Shown piece by piece: positions 25,607 to 36,229 of a stretch of DNA of 64,000 nt (within the stretch, counting starts at the first letter, position 1; every line of letters begins with the position of its first letter). The position numbers and the translations under genes are program-made. The notes under the pieces are model-generated. The model saw nothing but the letters and a program-made list of their open reading frames with translations. It did no database searches and was not told where the DNA came from. Source of the stretch: Isoperla grammatica (taxonomy: Eukaryota > Arthropoda > Insecta > Plecoptera > Perlodidae); NCBI GenBank assembly GCA_945910005.1, contig OX246747.1, positions 39,995,190-40,059,189 of the forward strand. The letters run 5' to 3'.

Positions 25607-25924
25607 TATAGGCAACTTGCAACTGACGTCACAGCCGAACTACAACAATGTAACAAATGAATCGAACTGATGGACAAACAACGAGCTGTCTAAATAATAA
25701 AATTGCAACTTTATGAAGAAAAGGAGGTATGGCGATAGTAACTGCTCACCAGTTAAAACGTTTAATGATGGTCAACAAAGATGTGAAAGTTTTGTATGTT
25801 TCTTGTTTGTTTTGAAGATTTGTTTTCAAAATCAGAATATTTTATTGTTTGACAGCTTGTTGTTTGTCCATCGATTCATTTCATTTGTTTCATTGTTGTA
25901 AAGCAAGCTTGCAAGAAGCCTATA
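25607..25924 (+). mobile_element. MITE family X, copy 2
   Basis: About 90 percent identical by eye to copy 1 over its full length, including both inverted repeats. The ends TAGGC and GCCTA are flanked by TA on both sides, which would fit a TA target (Tc1/mariner-like), but only two of three copies show it. Confidence 0.85.
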
Positions 25925-26559
25925 ATGTACAACACAGACTTGCGACAATGTGGGATAGGCTCGCTGCATGGAGGACCGTCTGATCCGCAGTTACTGTCGA
26001 TTTTATTAAGGTCCTCTTCTCCAAACGAAGTTTCGTCAAAGTTAATAATTGGATCTTAGTAAACGAGCGTTATTCCAAAACAATATCACAGGGCTTAGGG
26101 CACTTCACACGTAGTCAGAAATCATCGTCAAGTCACCTACAAAGCCTGCTGGAATATTTTCAACAGTCGCATACAACATGTCCAACAGGCGGAAACAAAT
26201 AGCTTGGCTTGAAATACAAAGCACGTGTCTATACTTGAAGTAAAGTGCATAACACAGCTTTTACTTTGACATTTTTAAGTATAAAAACAGAAATTATATA
26301 ACGTATGGATGGACTCTATTCTTCTATATATTTGATCTCGACCCAGCACTTTCAATTTCACCATTCTCTGCAATGACGACCAAATTTCATAAATTTATTG
26401 TGGATTTTTATGTTTTCTGGTCACACTTATTGACAATAAATCTTGTACAGTACGCACATATATTAAATAATAAATCGATATTTAATTGTAAGTAATAGTA
26501 AATGGATAAGAAATGCATAAAGTGATAAAACTGGAATGAGCTTGAAAATAGAAATACCA
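25925..26559. other. No recognisable feature
   Basis: AT-rich spacer between MITE family X copy 2 and repeat Y copy 3. Confidence 0.5.
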
Positions 26560-26760
26560 ATAAATAACAAAAACAATAAGACGGCGCAATAGAGGACTCA
26601 AAACTAGCATAGATAGCGCTGCTAAGCAACCTCCTTTCAGCGCCATTGATGAATAATAACAATAAAACAACAATGAAAATTGACAGCTAAACCACTCCTA
26701 ATAGAAGTTTATTTTCTTGCCACCAGAATGCATCTAGTCTATTTTGAGTGCTCTATAAAC
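26560..26760 (-). repeat. Interspersed repeat family Y, copy 3 (inverted, 3-prime truncated)
   Basis: The reverse complement runs from AGAGCACTCAAAATAGACTA to TTTTGAGTCCTCTATTG. It lacks the ATCGATCACATTATT end of copies 1 and 2. Confidence 0.8.
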
Positions 26761-26906
26761 ATCAGTTCGTTAGTCCTCGGTTGACAGTCGCAGCCGATTG
26801 TGTAGAAAGTGGTAACCATAGCAACGCTTAAAGCATAACAAGCACCACTGTTGGCAAGGCTGTATAGCAACAAGTGTCTCGTTGAGGCGTCGTGACGTCA
26901 CGAACT

Positions 26907-27000
26907 CGTTTTTTCCGGACCGGCAAGTCAGGTGAACCAATCAGAAACTTGCCGTGCCTACCCTGATTGGTTCACTTGACTTGCCGGACCGGAAAAAACG
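26907..27000. repeat. 94-bp hairpin inverted repeat
   Basis: The left arm CGTTTTTTCCGGACCGGCAA through GGTGAACCAATCAG and its reverse complement surround a short spacer containing CTTGCCGTGCCTACC. The arms differ by a single base. It is probably a small foldback element; no target duplication is evident. Confidence 0.8.
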
Positions 27001-27270
27001 TGTTGCCGTGTTGCTATGAAAGCGCCTTTACTTTATACGCTTCCCACGAAATATGAGAGGTTTTTAACGTGCGGATACATTCGAGGATCAATTGATTTTA
27101 ATTACTTTGTGGTTATGACGACGTATACGCGCCATATAGCGGCGACCAATCAGATCCATGACACATCACACATCGCCGGGGACGTCACAGGTCGCGAAGA
27201 GGGCCGGCGGCAAAGAACAAAGTATAAAAGATGATGAGATAAATAGAGACGACGACAAAAGATGTGCGCA

Positions 27271-27530
27271 CGAGGTCGCAGTCTCACCCACGGCAGTGTG
27301 ACTCTGCTAGTCGAGAGGGAGAGGGGGGGGGGGGTGCCTCCCTTGCCGGACTCCCCGCGATCTGATTAGTACGTCGTCAAAGCCCCTGCGAAGACCCGGG
27401 TCGTCGCAGTCTCACCCACGGCAGTGTGACTCTGCTAGTCGAGAGGGAGAGGGGGGGGGGGCCTCCCTTGCCGGACTCCCCGCGGATCTGACTAGTACGT
27501 CGTCAAAGCCCCTGCGAGGACCCAGGTCGT
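27271..27530 (+). repeat. Tandem duplication of a SINE-like unit (about 130 bp)
   Basis: Two copies of CGCAGTCTCACCCACGGC, GTGACTCTGCTAGTCGAGAG, a G11-G12 run, CCTCCCTTGCCGGACTCCCC, TAGTACGTCGTCAAAGCCCC. They share GTGACTCTGCTAGTCG, the CTCCC-TTGC-GGACTCCCC motif and GTACGTCGT with 39465-39680, so they look like a shortened form of that element. Confidence 0.75.
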
Positions 27531-27779
27531 GCGAGCGAACGCAACGTGCGTATCACAGTAGCTCTCCGAGTTGACGGAAGGTGAAAGTTCCGCTGCTGGC
27601 AGAGTCGAACGAGCGAGCGCGATCTAAACCGTCTGCGTTATGTAACGTGACGTAATACACTTGCTGCACTTGTTGCATCTAAGGCGACACCTCGGGGAAT
27701 GCGGTCAAATCAAGCTTTACATACATTCATTCATTGCGACTAGGGAAACGCTCTGCGTGTGGGACGCGGCGATGAGCGA
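27531..27779. other. No recognisable feature
   Basis: A short spacer without a gene between a SINE-like duplication and the hexanucleotide array. Confidence 0.5.
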
Positions 27780-27879
27780 CCACGTCCACGTCCACGTCCA
27801 CGTCCACGTCCACGTCCACGTCCACGTCCACGACCACGACCACGTCCACGTCCACGTCCACGTCCACGTCCACGTCCAC
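27780..27879. repeat. (CCACGT)n hexanucleotide array
   Basis: About 16 units with a CCACGA-type interruption in the middle. It gives His-Val and Arg-Pro frames by chance. Each unit carries an ACGT core. Confidence 0.95.
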
Positions 27880-28203
27880 AAACCGAAACTTATCCGTTGT
27901 TATTCAAAAACAACGAGCAACAAATGATTATAAACACGAATGTACATGTTAAGCTTAATGTTTCGTTGTCACATAGTCATTCTACTCCTCGCCATATTGT
28001 TGAAGACAATAACGATTGTGCATAATACGTATATATTTTAATTCACTAATTATTACAATTGACATATTATTCGTGACGGGACGGAAATTTGTACTATAAT
28101 AATAATATGGCCATCTATCTCTCACATTCTGACGCAATATTGTTTTTGGAAAACCTACTTGAGAAATTGTTTTCTGGCCTTCTCGGCCAATATTTTACCA
28201 CGA

Positions 28204-28206
<3 letters not shown>

Positions 28207-28244
<38 letters not shown>
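28207..28244. repeat. (AT)n microsatellite next to the 167-bp satellite
   Basis: About 19 dinucleotide copies; the satellite's first partial unit starts some 60 bp downstream. Confidence 0.95.
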
Positions 28245-28247
<3 letters not shown>

Positions 28248-28299
28248 GTGGCGTCCACACAACATCGAAGCTTGCAGATGGATGTTCTGACTTTCAACA

Positions 28300-31125
28300 T
28301 GATAGGACTCTCAGCTAGGCGGGCTATACCTAACCATGGGGTGTGTTGCATGTTCGTGCGTTGAATGCAGCAACACATACACCGGGCGACACTAGTAAAT
28401 CAGGGGTGTGACTACACGACCCAACTGAAACAACTCTTGTCATCCGGCTGCTACGCATGCTCAAGAACACACAGGACTCTCAGCTAGGCGGGCTATACCC
28501 AAGCATGGGGTGCGTTGCATGTTCGTGCGTTGAATGCAGCAACGTATACACCGGGCGACACTAGTAAATCAGGGGTGTGACTATACGACCCAACTGAAAC
28601 AACTCTTGTCATCCGGCTGCTACGCATGCTCAAGAACACACAGGACTCTCAGCTAGGCGGGCTATACCCAAGCATGGGGTGTGTTGCATGTTCGTGCGTT
28701 GAATGCAGCAACGTACACCGGGCGACACTAGTAAATCAGGGGTGTGACTATACGACCCAACTGAAACAACTCTTGTCATCCGGCTGCTACGCATGCTCAA
28801 GAACACACAGGACTCTCAGCTAGGTGGGCTATACCCAAGCATGGGGTGTGCGTTGCATGTTCGTGCGTTGAATGCAGCAACGTACACCGGGCGACACTAG
28901 TAAATCAGGGGTGTGACTATACGACCCAACTGAAACAACTCTTGTCATCCGGCTGCTACGCATGCTCAAGAACACACAGGACTCTCAGCTAGGTGGGCTA
29001 TACCCAAGCATGGGGTGTGCGTTGCATGTTCGTGCGTTGAATGCAGCAACGTACACCGGGCGACACTAGTAAATCAGGGGTGTGACTATACGACCCAACT
29101 GAAACAACTCTTGTCATCCGGCTGCTACGCATGCTCAAGAACACACAGGACTCTCAGCTAGGCGGGCTATACCCAAGCATGGGGTGCGTTGCATGTTCGT
29201 GCGTTGAATGCAGCAACGTACACCGGGCGACACTAGTAAATCAGGGGTGTGACTATACGACCCAACTGAAACAACTCTTGTCATCCGGCTGCTACGCATG
29301 CTCAAGAACACACAGGACTCTCAGCTAGGCGGGCTATACCCAAGCATGGGGTGCGTTGCATGTTCGTGCGTTGAATGCAGCAACGTACACCGGGCGACAC
29401 TAGTAAATCAGGGGTGTGACTATACGACCCAACTGAAACAACTCTTGTCATCCGGCTGCTACGCATGCTCAAGAACACACAGGACTCTCAGCTAGGCGGG
29501 CTATACCCAAGCATGGGGTGCGTTGCATGTTCGTGCGTTGAATGCAGCAACGTACACCGGGCGACACTAGTAAATCAGGGGTGTGACTATACGACCCAAC
29601 TGAAACAACTCTTGTCATCCGGCTGCTACGCATGCTCAAGAACACACAGGACTCTCAGCTAGGCGGGCTATACCCAAGCATGGGGTGTGTTGCATGTTCG
29701 TGCGTTGAATGCAGCAACGTACACCGGGCGACACTAGTAAATCAGGGGTGTGACTATACGACCCAACTGAAACAACTCTTGTCATCCGGCTGCTACGCAT
29801 GCTCAAGAACACACAGGACTGTCAGCTAGGCGGGCTATACCCAAGCATGGGGTGCGTTGCATGTTCGTGCGTTGAATGCAGCAACGTACACCGGGCGACA
29901 CTAGTAAATCAGGGGTGTGACTATGACCCAACTGAAACAACTCTTGTCATCCGGCTGCTCAAGAACACACATGACTCTCAGCTAGGCGGGCTATACCCAA
30001 GCATGGGGTGTGTTGCATGTTCGTGCGTTGAATGCAGCAACGTACACCGGGCGACACTAGTAAATCAGGGGTGTGACTATGACCCAACTGAAACAACTCT
30101 TGTCATCCGGCTGCTACGCATGCTCAAGAACACACAGGACTCTCAGCTAGGCGGGCTATACCCAAGCATGGGGTGTGTTGCATGTTCGTGCGTTGAATGC
30201 AGCAACGTACACCGGGCGACACTAGTAAATCAGGGGTGTTACTATGACCCAACTGAAACAACTCTTGTCATCCGGCTGCTACGCATGCTCAAGAACACAC
30301 AGGACTCTCAGCTAGGCGGGCTATACCCAAGCATGGGGTGCGTTGCATGTTCGTGCGTTGAATGCAGCAACGTACACCGGGCGACACTAGTAAATCAGGG
30401 GTGTGACTATACGACCCAACTGAAACAACTCTTGTCATCCGGCTGCTACGCATGCTCAAGAACACACAGGACTCTCAGCTAGGCGGGCTATACCCAAGCA
30501 TGGGGTGTGTTGCATGTTCGTGCGTTGAATGCAGCAACGTACACCGGGCGACACTAGTAAATCAGGGGTGTGACTATACGACCCAACTGAAACGACTCTT
30601 GTCATCCGGCTGCTACGCATGCTCAAGAACACACAGGACTGTCAGCTAGGCGGGCTATACCCAAGCATGGGGTGTGTTGCATGTTCGTGCGTTGAATGCA
30701 GCAACGTACACCGGGCGACACTAGTAAATCAGGGGTGTGACTATGACCCAACTGAAACAACTCTTGTCATCCGGCTGCTACGCATGCTCAAGAACACACA
30801 GGACTCTCAGCTAGGCGGGCTATACCCAAGCATGGGGTGTGTTGCATGTTCGTGCGTTGAATGCAGCAACGTACACCGGGCGACACTAGTAAATCAGGGG
30901 TGTTACTATGACCCAACTGAAACAACTCTTGTCATCCGGCTGCTCAAGAACACACAGGACTCTCAGCTAGGCGGGCTATACCCAAGCATGGGGTGTGTTG
31001 CATGTTCGTGCGTTGAATGCAGCAACGTACACCGGGCGACACTAGTAAATCAGGGGTGTGACTATACGACCCAACTGAAACAACTCTTGTCATCCGGCTG
31101 CTACGCATGCTCAAGAACACACAGG
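28300..31125. repeat. 167-bp satellite, about 17 units
   Basis: Units contain GGACTCTCAGCTAGGCGGGC, CCAAGCATGGGGTG, GTTGAATGCAGCAACGTACA, CACTAGTAAATCAGGGGTGT and CATCCGGCTGCTACGCATGC. The spacing is exactly 167 bp between many units. Later units carry a 3-bp deletion (GACTATGACCC) and two carry a 9-bp deletion (GGCTGCTCAAG); these combine into open frames of 201-227 codons. No protein family matches, so they are repeat artefacts. Confidence 0.95.
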
Positions 31126-31458
31126 AGTCTCGGCTCGGCAGACCAAGGCAAGGACCACTCTCGATGGACCTCGTTGCGCAAGCAAGACACATATCCTTGG
31201 CTCCATTCATCAGTGAGTGAGTGATACGCATCAAGAATGCGAGATTATTGTTCTTATTTATTTAACTGTTGCATTATTATTACGAGCAAACTCGATCAAA
31301 ACCAGTGCCATGTTGTTGCACGGGCACATACAAGCTCGTCCGTGTGATCTTTGCTCCGTATTCAATACAATTCTACACTAAGGTATTTCCTTAGTCCATA
31401 TTTCGTTCTTCCATAGTTAACCCTACTATCGAAAGTATTGTTCACAAAACCACACTTA
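31126..31458. other. No recognisable feature
   Basis: A spacer after the 167-bp array; it has no frame with conserved motifs. Confidence 0.5.
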
Positions 31459-31598
31459 GACCAGGTTTTTCAATCGGTTAACGGATGGTTAACGGGGCCG
31501 TTAGCTGCCGATCCGTAATCTGTAACCCAATAAACCCTTTGCAGATAACGAACCGTCAACTAATGGCCCCGTTAATGCCCGATTGAAAAACCCAGGCC
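31459..31598. mobile_element. 140-bp MITE with TTA target duplication
   Basis: Inverted ends GACCAGGTTTTTCAATCGG and GGCCTGGGTTTTTCAATCGG (read inward from the right) are flanked by TTA at 31456-31458 and 31599-31601. The inner arms share TTAACGGGGCC. This suits a PIF/Harbinger-type non-autonomous element. Confidence 0.8.
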
Positions 31599-31601
31599 TT
31601 A

Positions 31602-32125
31602 GTTTACAGGCGTAACGTAGCTATCTATACTTGTTGTTGTTTTAGTTGTAGCCATTCTAGCATTTGCAAACTACGTGGCTGGAAACCACGATTGTTATAG
31701 TTAATTTCAGGATCAAAAATTAACTAACTAACTAACTAACTATAACTAACAAACTTATTCCAATACAAGGTGGTATAGAAAACAAGGGAATATCTCCACA
31801 CCAGCATTGGCAACCCACCGACATAGCAAATAACAGCCGCGCACAGAAAGAGAATATCTTAATGTGTTAGTGAGCTCTGAGCACATGCGCAGTATAGTAT
31901 AGTGTGGGAAAACTGCGGGGCAATGCTGACACGGTCACAAGTAACGTAATCGATTACGTAAATCAATTAAAATAGGTTATCTAGATACAAGAAGTATAAC
32001 AAGAGACAATGGGAGAGTCAATTATTTGTAACGCCACATGTTTACGCAACGAGGTTAATCGCGCCGCCGTACGCACGCAGCCTAATCCTGAAGAAATGTC
32101 ATAATATTATGTTGATGCGAATGTG
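31602..32125. other. No gene; AACT microsatellite
   Basis: (AACT)n-like run at about 31719-31742; otherwise an AT-rich spacer before the 180-bp satellite. Confidence 0.5.
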
Positions 32126-34215
32126 AAGAAACTCCACTAATTGCTCAAGTTAATTACGTTTATAGGACCTTGATACAACATTTCACATATTACGGTTTTA
32201 CACGTAAACTATTGATTTGATATAAGACGTGGGTATGTTCAACTGTCTGTAACACTCCATCATAATTGGCAGTAGACCCTCTACTGGCAGATATAAACAA
32301 AACTGTAAGAAACTCCACCTTGCTCGAGTTAATTACGTTCATAGGACATTTCATTATACAACATTTCACATATTACGGTTTTACACGTAAACTACTGATT
32401 TGATAGAACACGTGGGTATGTTCAACTGACTAACACTCCATCTTAATTGGCAGTAGACCCTCTACTGGCAGATATAAACAAAACTGCAAGAAACTCCACC
32501 TTGCTCGAGTCAATTACGTTCATAGGACCTTGACACAACATTTCACAAATTGCGGTTTTACACGTAAACTACTGATTTGATAGAACACGTGGGTATGTTC
32601 AACTGACTTTAACACTCCATCTTAATTGGCAGTAGACCCTCTACTGGCAGATATAAACAAAACTGCAAGAAACTCCACCTTGCTCGAGTCAATTACGTTC
32701 ATAGGACCTTGACACAACATTTCACAAATTGCGGTTTTACACGTAAACTACTGATTTGATAGAACACGTGGGTATGTTCAACTGACTTTAACACTCCATC
32801 TTAATTGGCAGTAGACCCTCTACTGGCAGATATAAACAAAACTGCAAGAAACTCCACCTTGCTCGAGTCAATTACGTTCATAGGACCTTGACACAACATT
32901 TCACAAATTGCGGTTTTACACGTAAACTACTGATTTGATATAAGACGTGGGTATGTTCAACTGTCTGTAACACTCCATCTTAATTGGCAGTAGACCCTCT
33001 ACTGGCAGATATAAACAAAACTGTAAGAAACTCCACCTTGCTCGAGTTAATTACGTTCATAGGACATTTCATTATACAACATTTCACATATTACGGTTTT
33101 ACACGTAAACTACTGATTTGATAGAACACGTGGGTATGTTCAACTGACTAACACTCCATCTTAATTGGCAGTAGACCCTCTACTGGCAGATATAAACAAA
33201 ACTGCAAGAAACTCCACCTTGCTCGAGTCAATTACGTTCATAGGACCTTGACACAACATTTCACAAATTGCGGTTTTACACGTAAACTACTGATTTGATA
33301 GAACACGTGGGTATGTTCAACTGACTTTAACACTCCATCTTAATTGGCAGTAGACCCTCTACTGGCAGATATAAACAAAACTGCAAGAAACTCCACCTTG
33401 CTCGAGTCAATTACGTTCATAGGACCTTGACACAACATTTCACAAATTGCGGTTTTACACGTAAACTACTGATTTGATATAAGACGTGGGTATGTTCAAC
33501 TGACTTTAACACTCCATCTTAATTGGTAGTAGACCCTCTACTGGCAGATATAAACAAAACTGCAAGAAACTCCACCTTGCTCGAGTCAATTACGTTCATA
33601 GGACCTTGATACAACATTTCACATATTACGGTTTTACACGTAAACTATTGATTTGATAGAACACGTGGGTATGTTCAACTGACTAACACTCCATCTTAAT
33701 TGGCAGTAGACCCTCTACTGGCAGATATAAACAAAACTGCAAGAAACTCCACCTTGCTCGAGTCAATTACGTTCATAGGACCTTGATACAACATTTCACA
33801 TATTACGGTTTTACACGTAAACTATTGATTTGATATAAGACGTGGGTATGTTCAACTGACTTTAACACTCCATCTTAATTGGTAGTAGACCCTCTACTGG
33901 CAGATATAAACAAAACTGCAAGAAACTCCACCTTGCTCTAGTTAATTACGGTCATAGGACATTTCATTATACAACTTCTCACATATTACGGTTTTACACG
34001 TAAACTATTGATTTGATAGAGAAGACGTGGGTATGTTCAACTGACTTTAACACTCCATCTTAAATGGCAGTAGACCCTCTACTGGCAAATATAAACAAAA
34101 CTGCAAGAAACCCCACCTTGTTCTAGTTAATTACGTTAATAGGACCTTGATACAACATCTAACATATTAGGTTTTACACGTAAACTATTGATTTGATACA
34201 AGTTCAACTGACTTT
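32126..34215. repeat. 180-bp satellite with a four-monomer higher-order repeat
   Basis: About 11-12 units containing AAGAAACTCCACCTTGCTCG, GCGGTTTTACACGTAAACTA, CGTGGGTATGTTCAACTG and GGCAGTAGACCCTCTACTGG. The last can fold as a 7-bp hairpin. Diagnostic variants (CTGTCTGTAAC, and GGACATTTCATTATACAAC) recur about 721 bp apart, which is four monomers. Units near the right edge are more diverged. Confidence 0.95.
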
Positions 34216-36229
34216 AACGGACGCGTATTTGTGATCACTTACACACCCTCTCTAGGAACCCATATTACACTATTGGGGTGGGAGGCTAGGCTAGTTTCTT
34301 CTAGAATCGTTTTTCGTGAATATCTTCTAAACTATTGCCACCCCGGTCGTGATTACAGTACATGACCTATATATGTAAGTACGATACGATTGATGGGTAA
34401 CTAAGGGAGTGAACGTCTCGCGCTACAACAAATGTCACGGCAACAAATACAGTCTTAATATGAATCGTGTGCCTCATGCCTGTAAGTTTGTTGGGAACAT
34501 TTGTCGCCGGTTTAGTTCTTAGGTAACCACGTTGAGCATGCGCAATAGGTTGCTATAAACAGAGATATAATAACAACAACACTTGTCGGAATAATATTAT
34601 CACTCTATCTGACACATTCATTCATTCATTCACGCGTCAGTCTAGTTCCGTGTTGTTGTTATTATGTCTCTATCAACACGGATCCGTCTGGACAGCTGCT
34701 TACCTAACAACGACATGTTTCTTAATGGCAATCATTAGTTTCTTATTACTCTACACTCGGATTTATTAAATCTAGTCCATATTAGTCTCTGGAAAATTTA
34801 GAATTTGAATCGATAGTTGATCATTTAGTTTTAGTAACGTGGATGCGAATATTTCTTACCGGTTTCGACGTTACTTTCTATACGTTGGGGCTAAAGTTAA
34901 GGTAACTGTTAGAAGCAAAGTGAATTTACGTGATGACTTACTATCACCTGTCCCGATGTAGATATTAGCCTGTCAGCAAGTAGATTTACGCTTATCCTCA
35001 ACATTATTGGATACAATTATGATAATTTCCATCGTTGAGCCACCTGAGGGAGGTTCTAAACTATAGTACAAAGCAATGAGTTACAATACACATTATTATC
35101 AATGGTCCAGATATGAACGGTGTGATCGACGTGTTGTAACCTAGTAACCTGTAGCTCACACGTGTCTGCGTGGGACAGGTCAGTTATCGACGTCTCACGG
35201 AGGCGTTTCAACGACGTTTCAACACGACCATGCAGTTGCAGACCTCCTCGTCATGTGATCGAGGCGCATTGGGGCAACTCTAACGCTGAGTGCGTATGTG
35301 ATTGTGAAGCGATGATCACGCGATGCATCACGCACAAGTCAAAGCCGGGGTTTTCTTCTTTTAGGGATGGACAATCGGGTCTTCCTCCACCCCATCTTCA
35401 ACGTAATCCTCGAGACAGATCAAATCCCGTATGTACGCAAAACACGGCTTTGACTTGTGTGTGATGATGCATTGCGCGGCCATTAAAACCCGTAGCATTG
35501 AACACGTGTGTGCGAGATAGGGAAACTGCTCGGGCGTGTCTTGACCCGACGTCCACCTCTAGTGACATAACGTGAAGTACAGTACAGCCCATGTGCTGAC
35601 GTGACGTCATACAGGGAAGTGGCTGGACTCAACAGGTATGACAGCACGCGGTATGTTAATGATGATACAATGTGTGAAGAGGGATTCCCACGCGTCTCCG
35701 CAATACGATAATTATATCTCCGTGATTCCCGACCCGATATCGGCCAACTCACTCACTCACACTCACTCACACATACACCCACACACACACTCACACATCG
35801 CGACGTGGTTTACATCAAACCGCGGTATTGTCGGTAAGTAACACATCCTTGACCCGGGGACCTTTACGCAGATGTACATTCTGTGAACAATGCGGACATC
35901 AGAGGTGGGTGCTAATACTATTGATTATCTAACGTTATTCACTGATTGCATGAGAGGAATGTGTTTTTTTACTTTTTTGCTGACAGGGAAATATCAAGAA
36001 AAAAAATCACACTGCAAAAAGCTATGATATATTGAACACTTGTATTATAGGAGGGAACGGCGTTGTTCCCACCATACGGAGCGCAGAGAGAATGCCCGGA
36101 TGGGTACAACAAACAGGCCGAGATCGTTTACACATTATATATTATCATCTACAGTTTGAGGAAAACGCGAATAATGAATGACGGATGACGTATATAATGC
36201 CAACTCTCGCGTCACACCACCGACAGTGC
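34216..36229. other. No gene recognised
   Basis: Contains an ATTC run near 34615-34632 and ACTC/CA simple repeats at about 35745-35800. The frames at 35162-35841 have no recognised domain. Confidence 0.45.

Noticed and set aside
27661..28025. His-Val and Arg-Pro repeat frames
   Set aside because: Direct translation of the (CCACGT)n array; two overlapping frames are open for the same reason.
28300..31125. CRISPR-like regular repeats, or a Cys-rich repeat protein (frames of 201-227 codons)
   Set aside because: There are no unique spacers: the whole 167-bp unit repeats. The open frames come from 3-bp and 9-bp deletions that happen to keep phase. This is a eukaryotic satellite.
35162..35841. 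Several open frames of 67-100 codons on both strands
   Set aside because: They overlap each other, contain simple-repeat translations and show no conserved domain.
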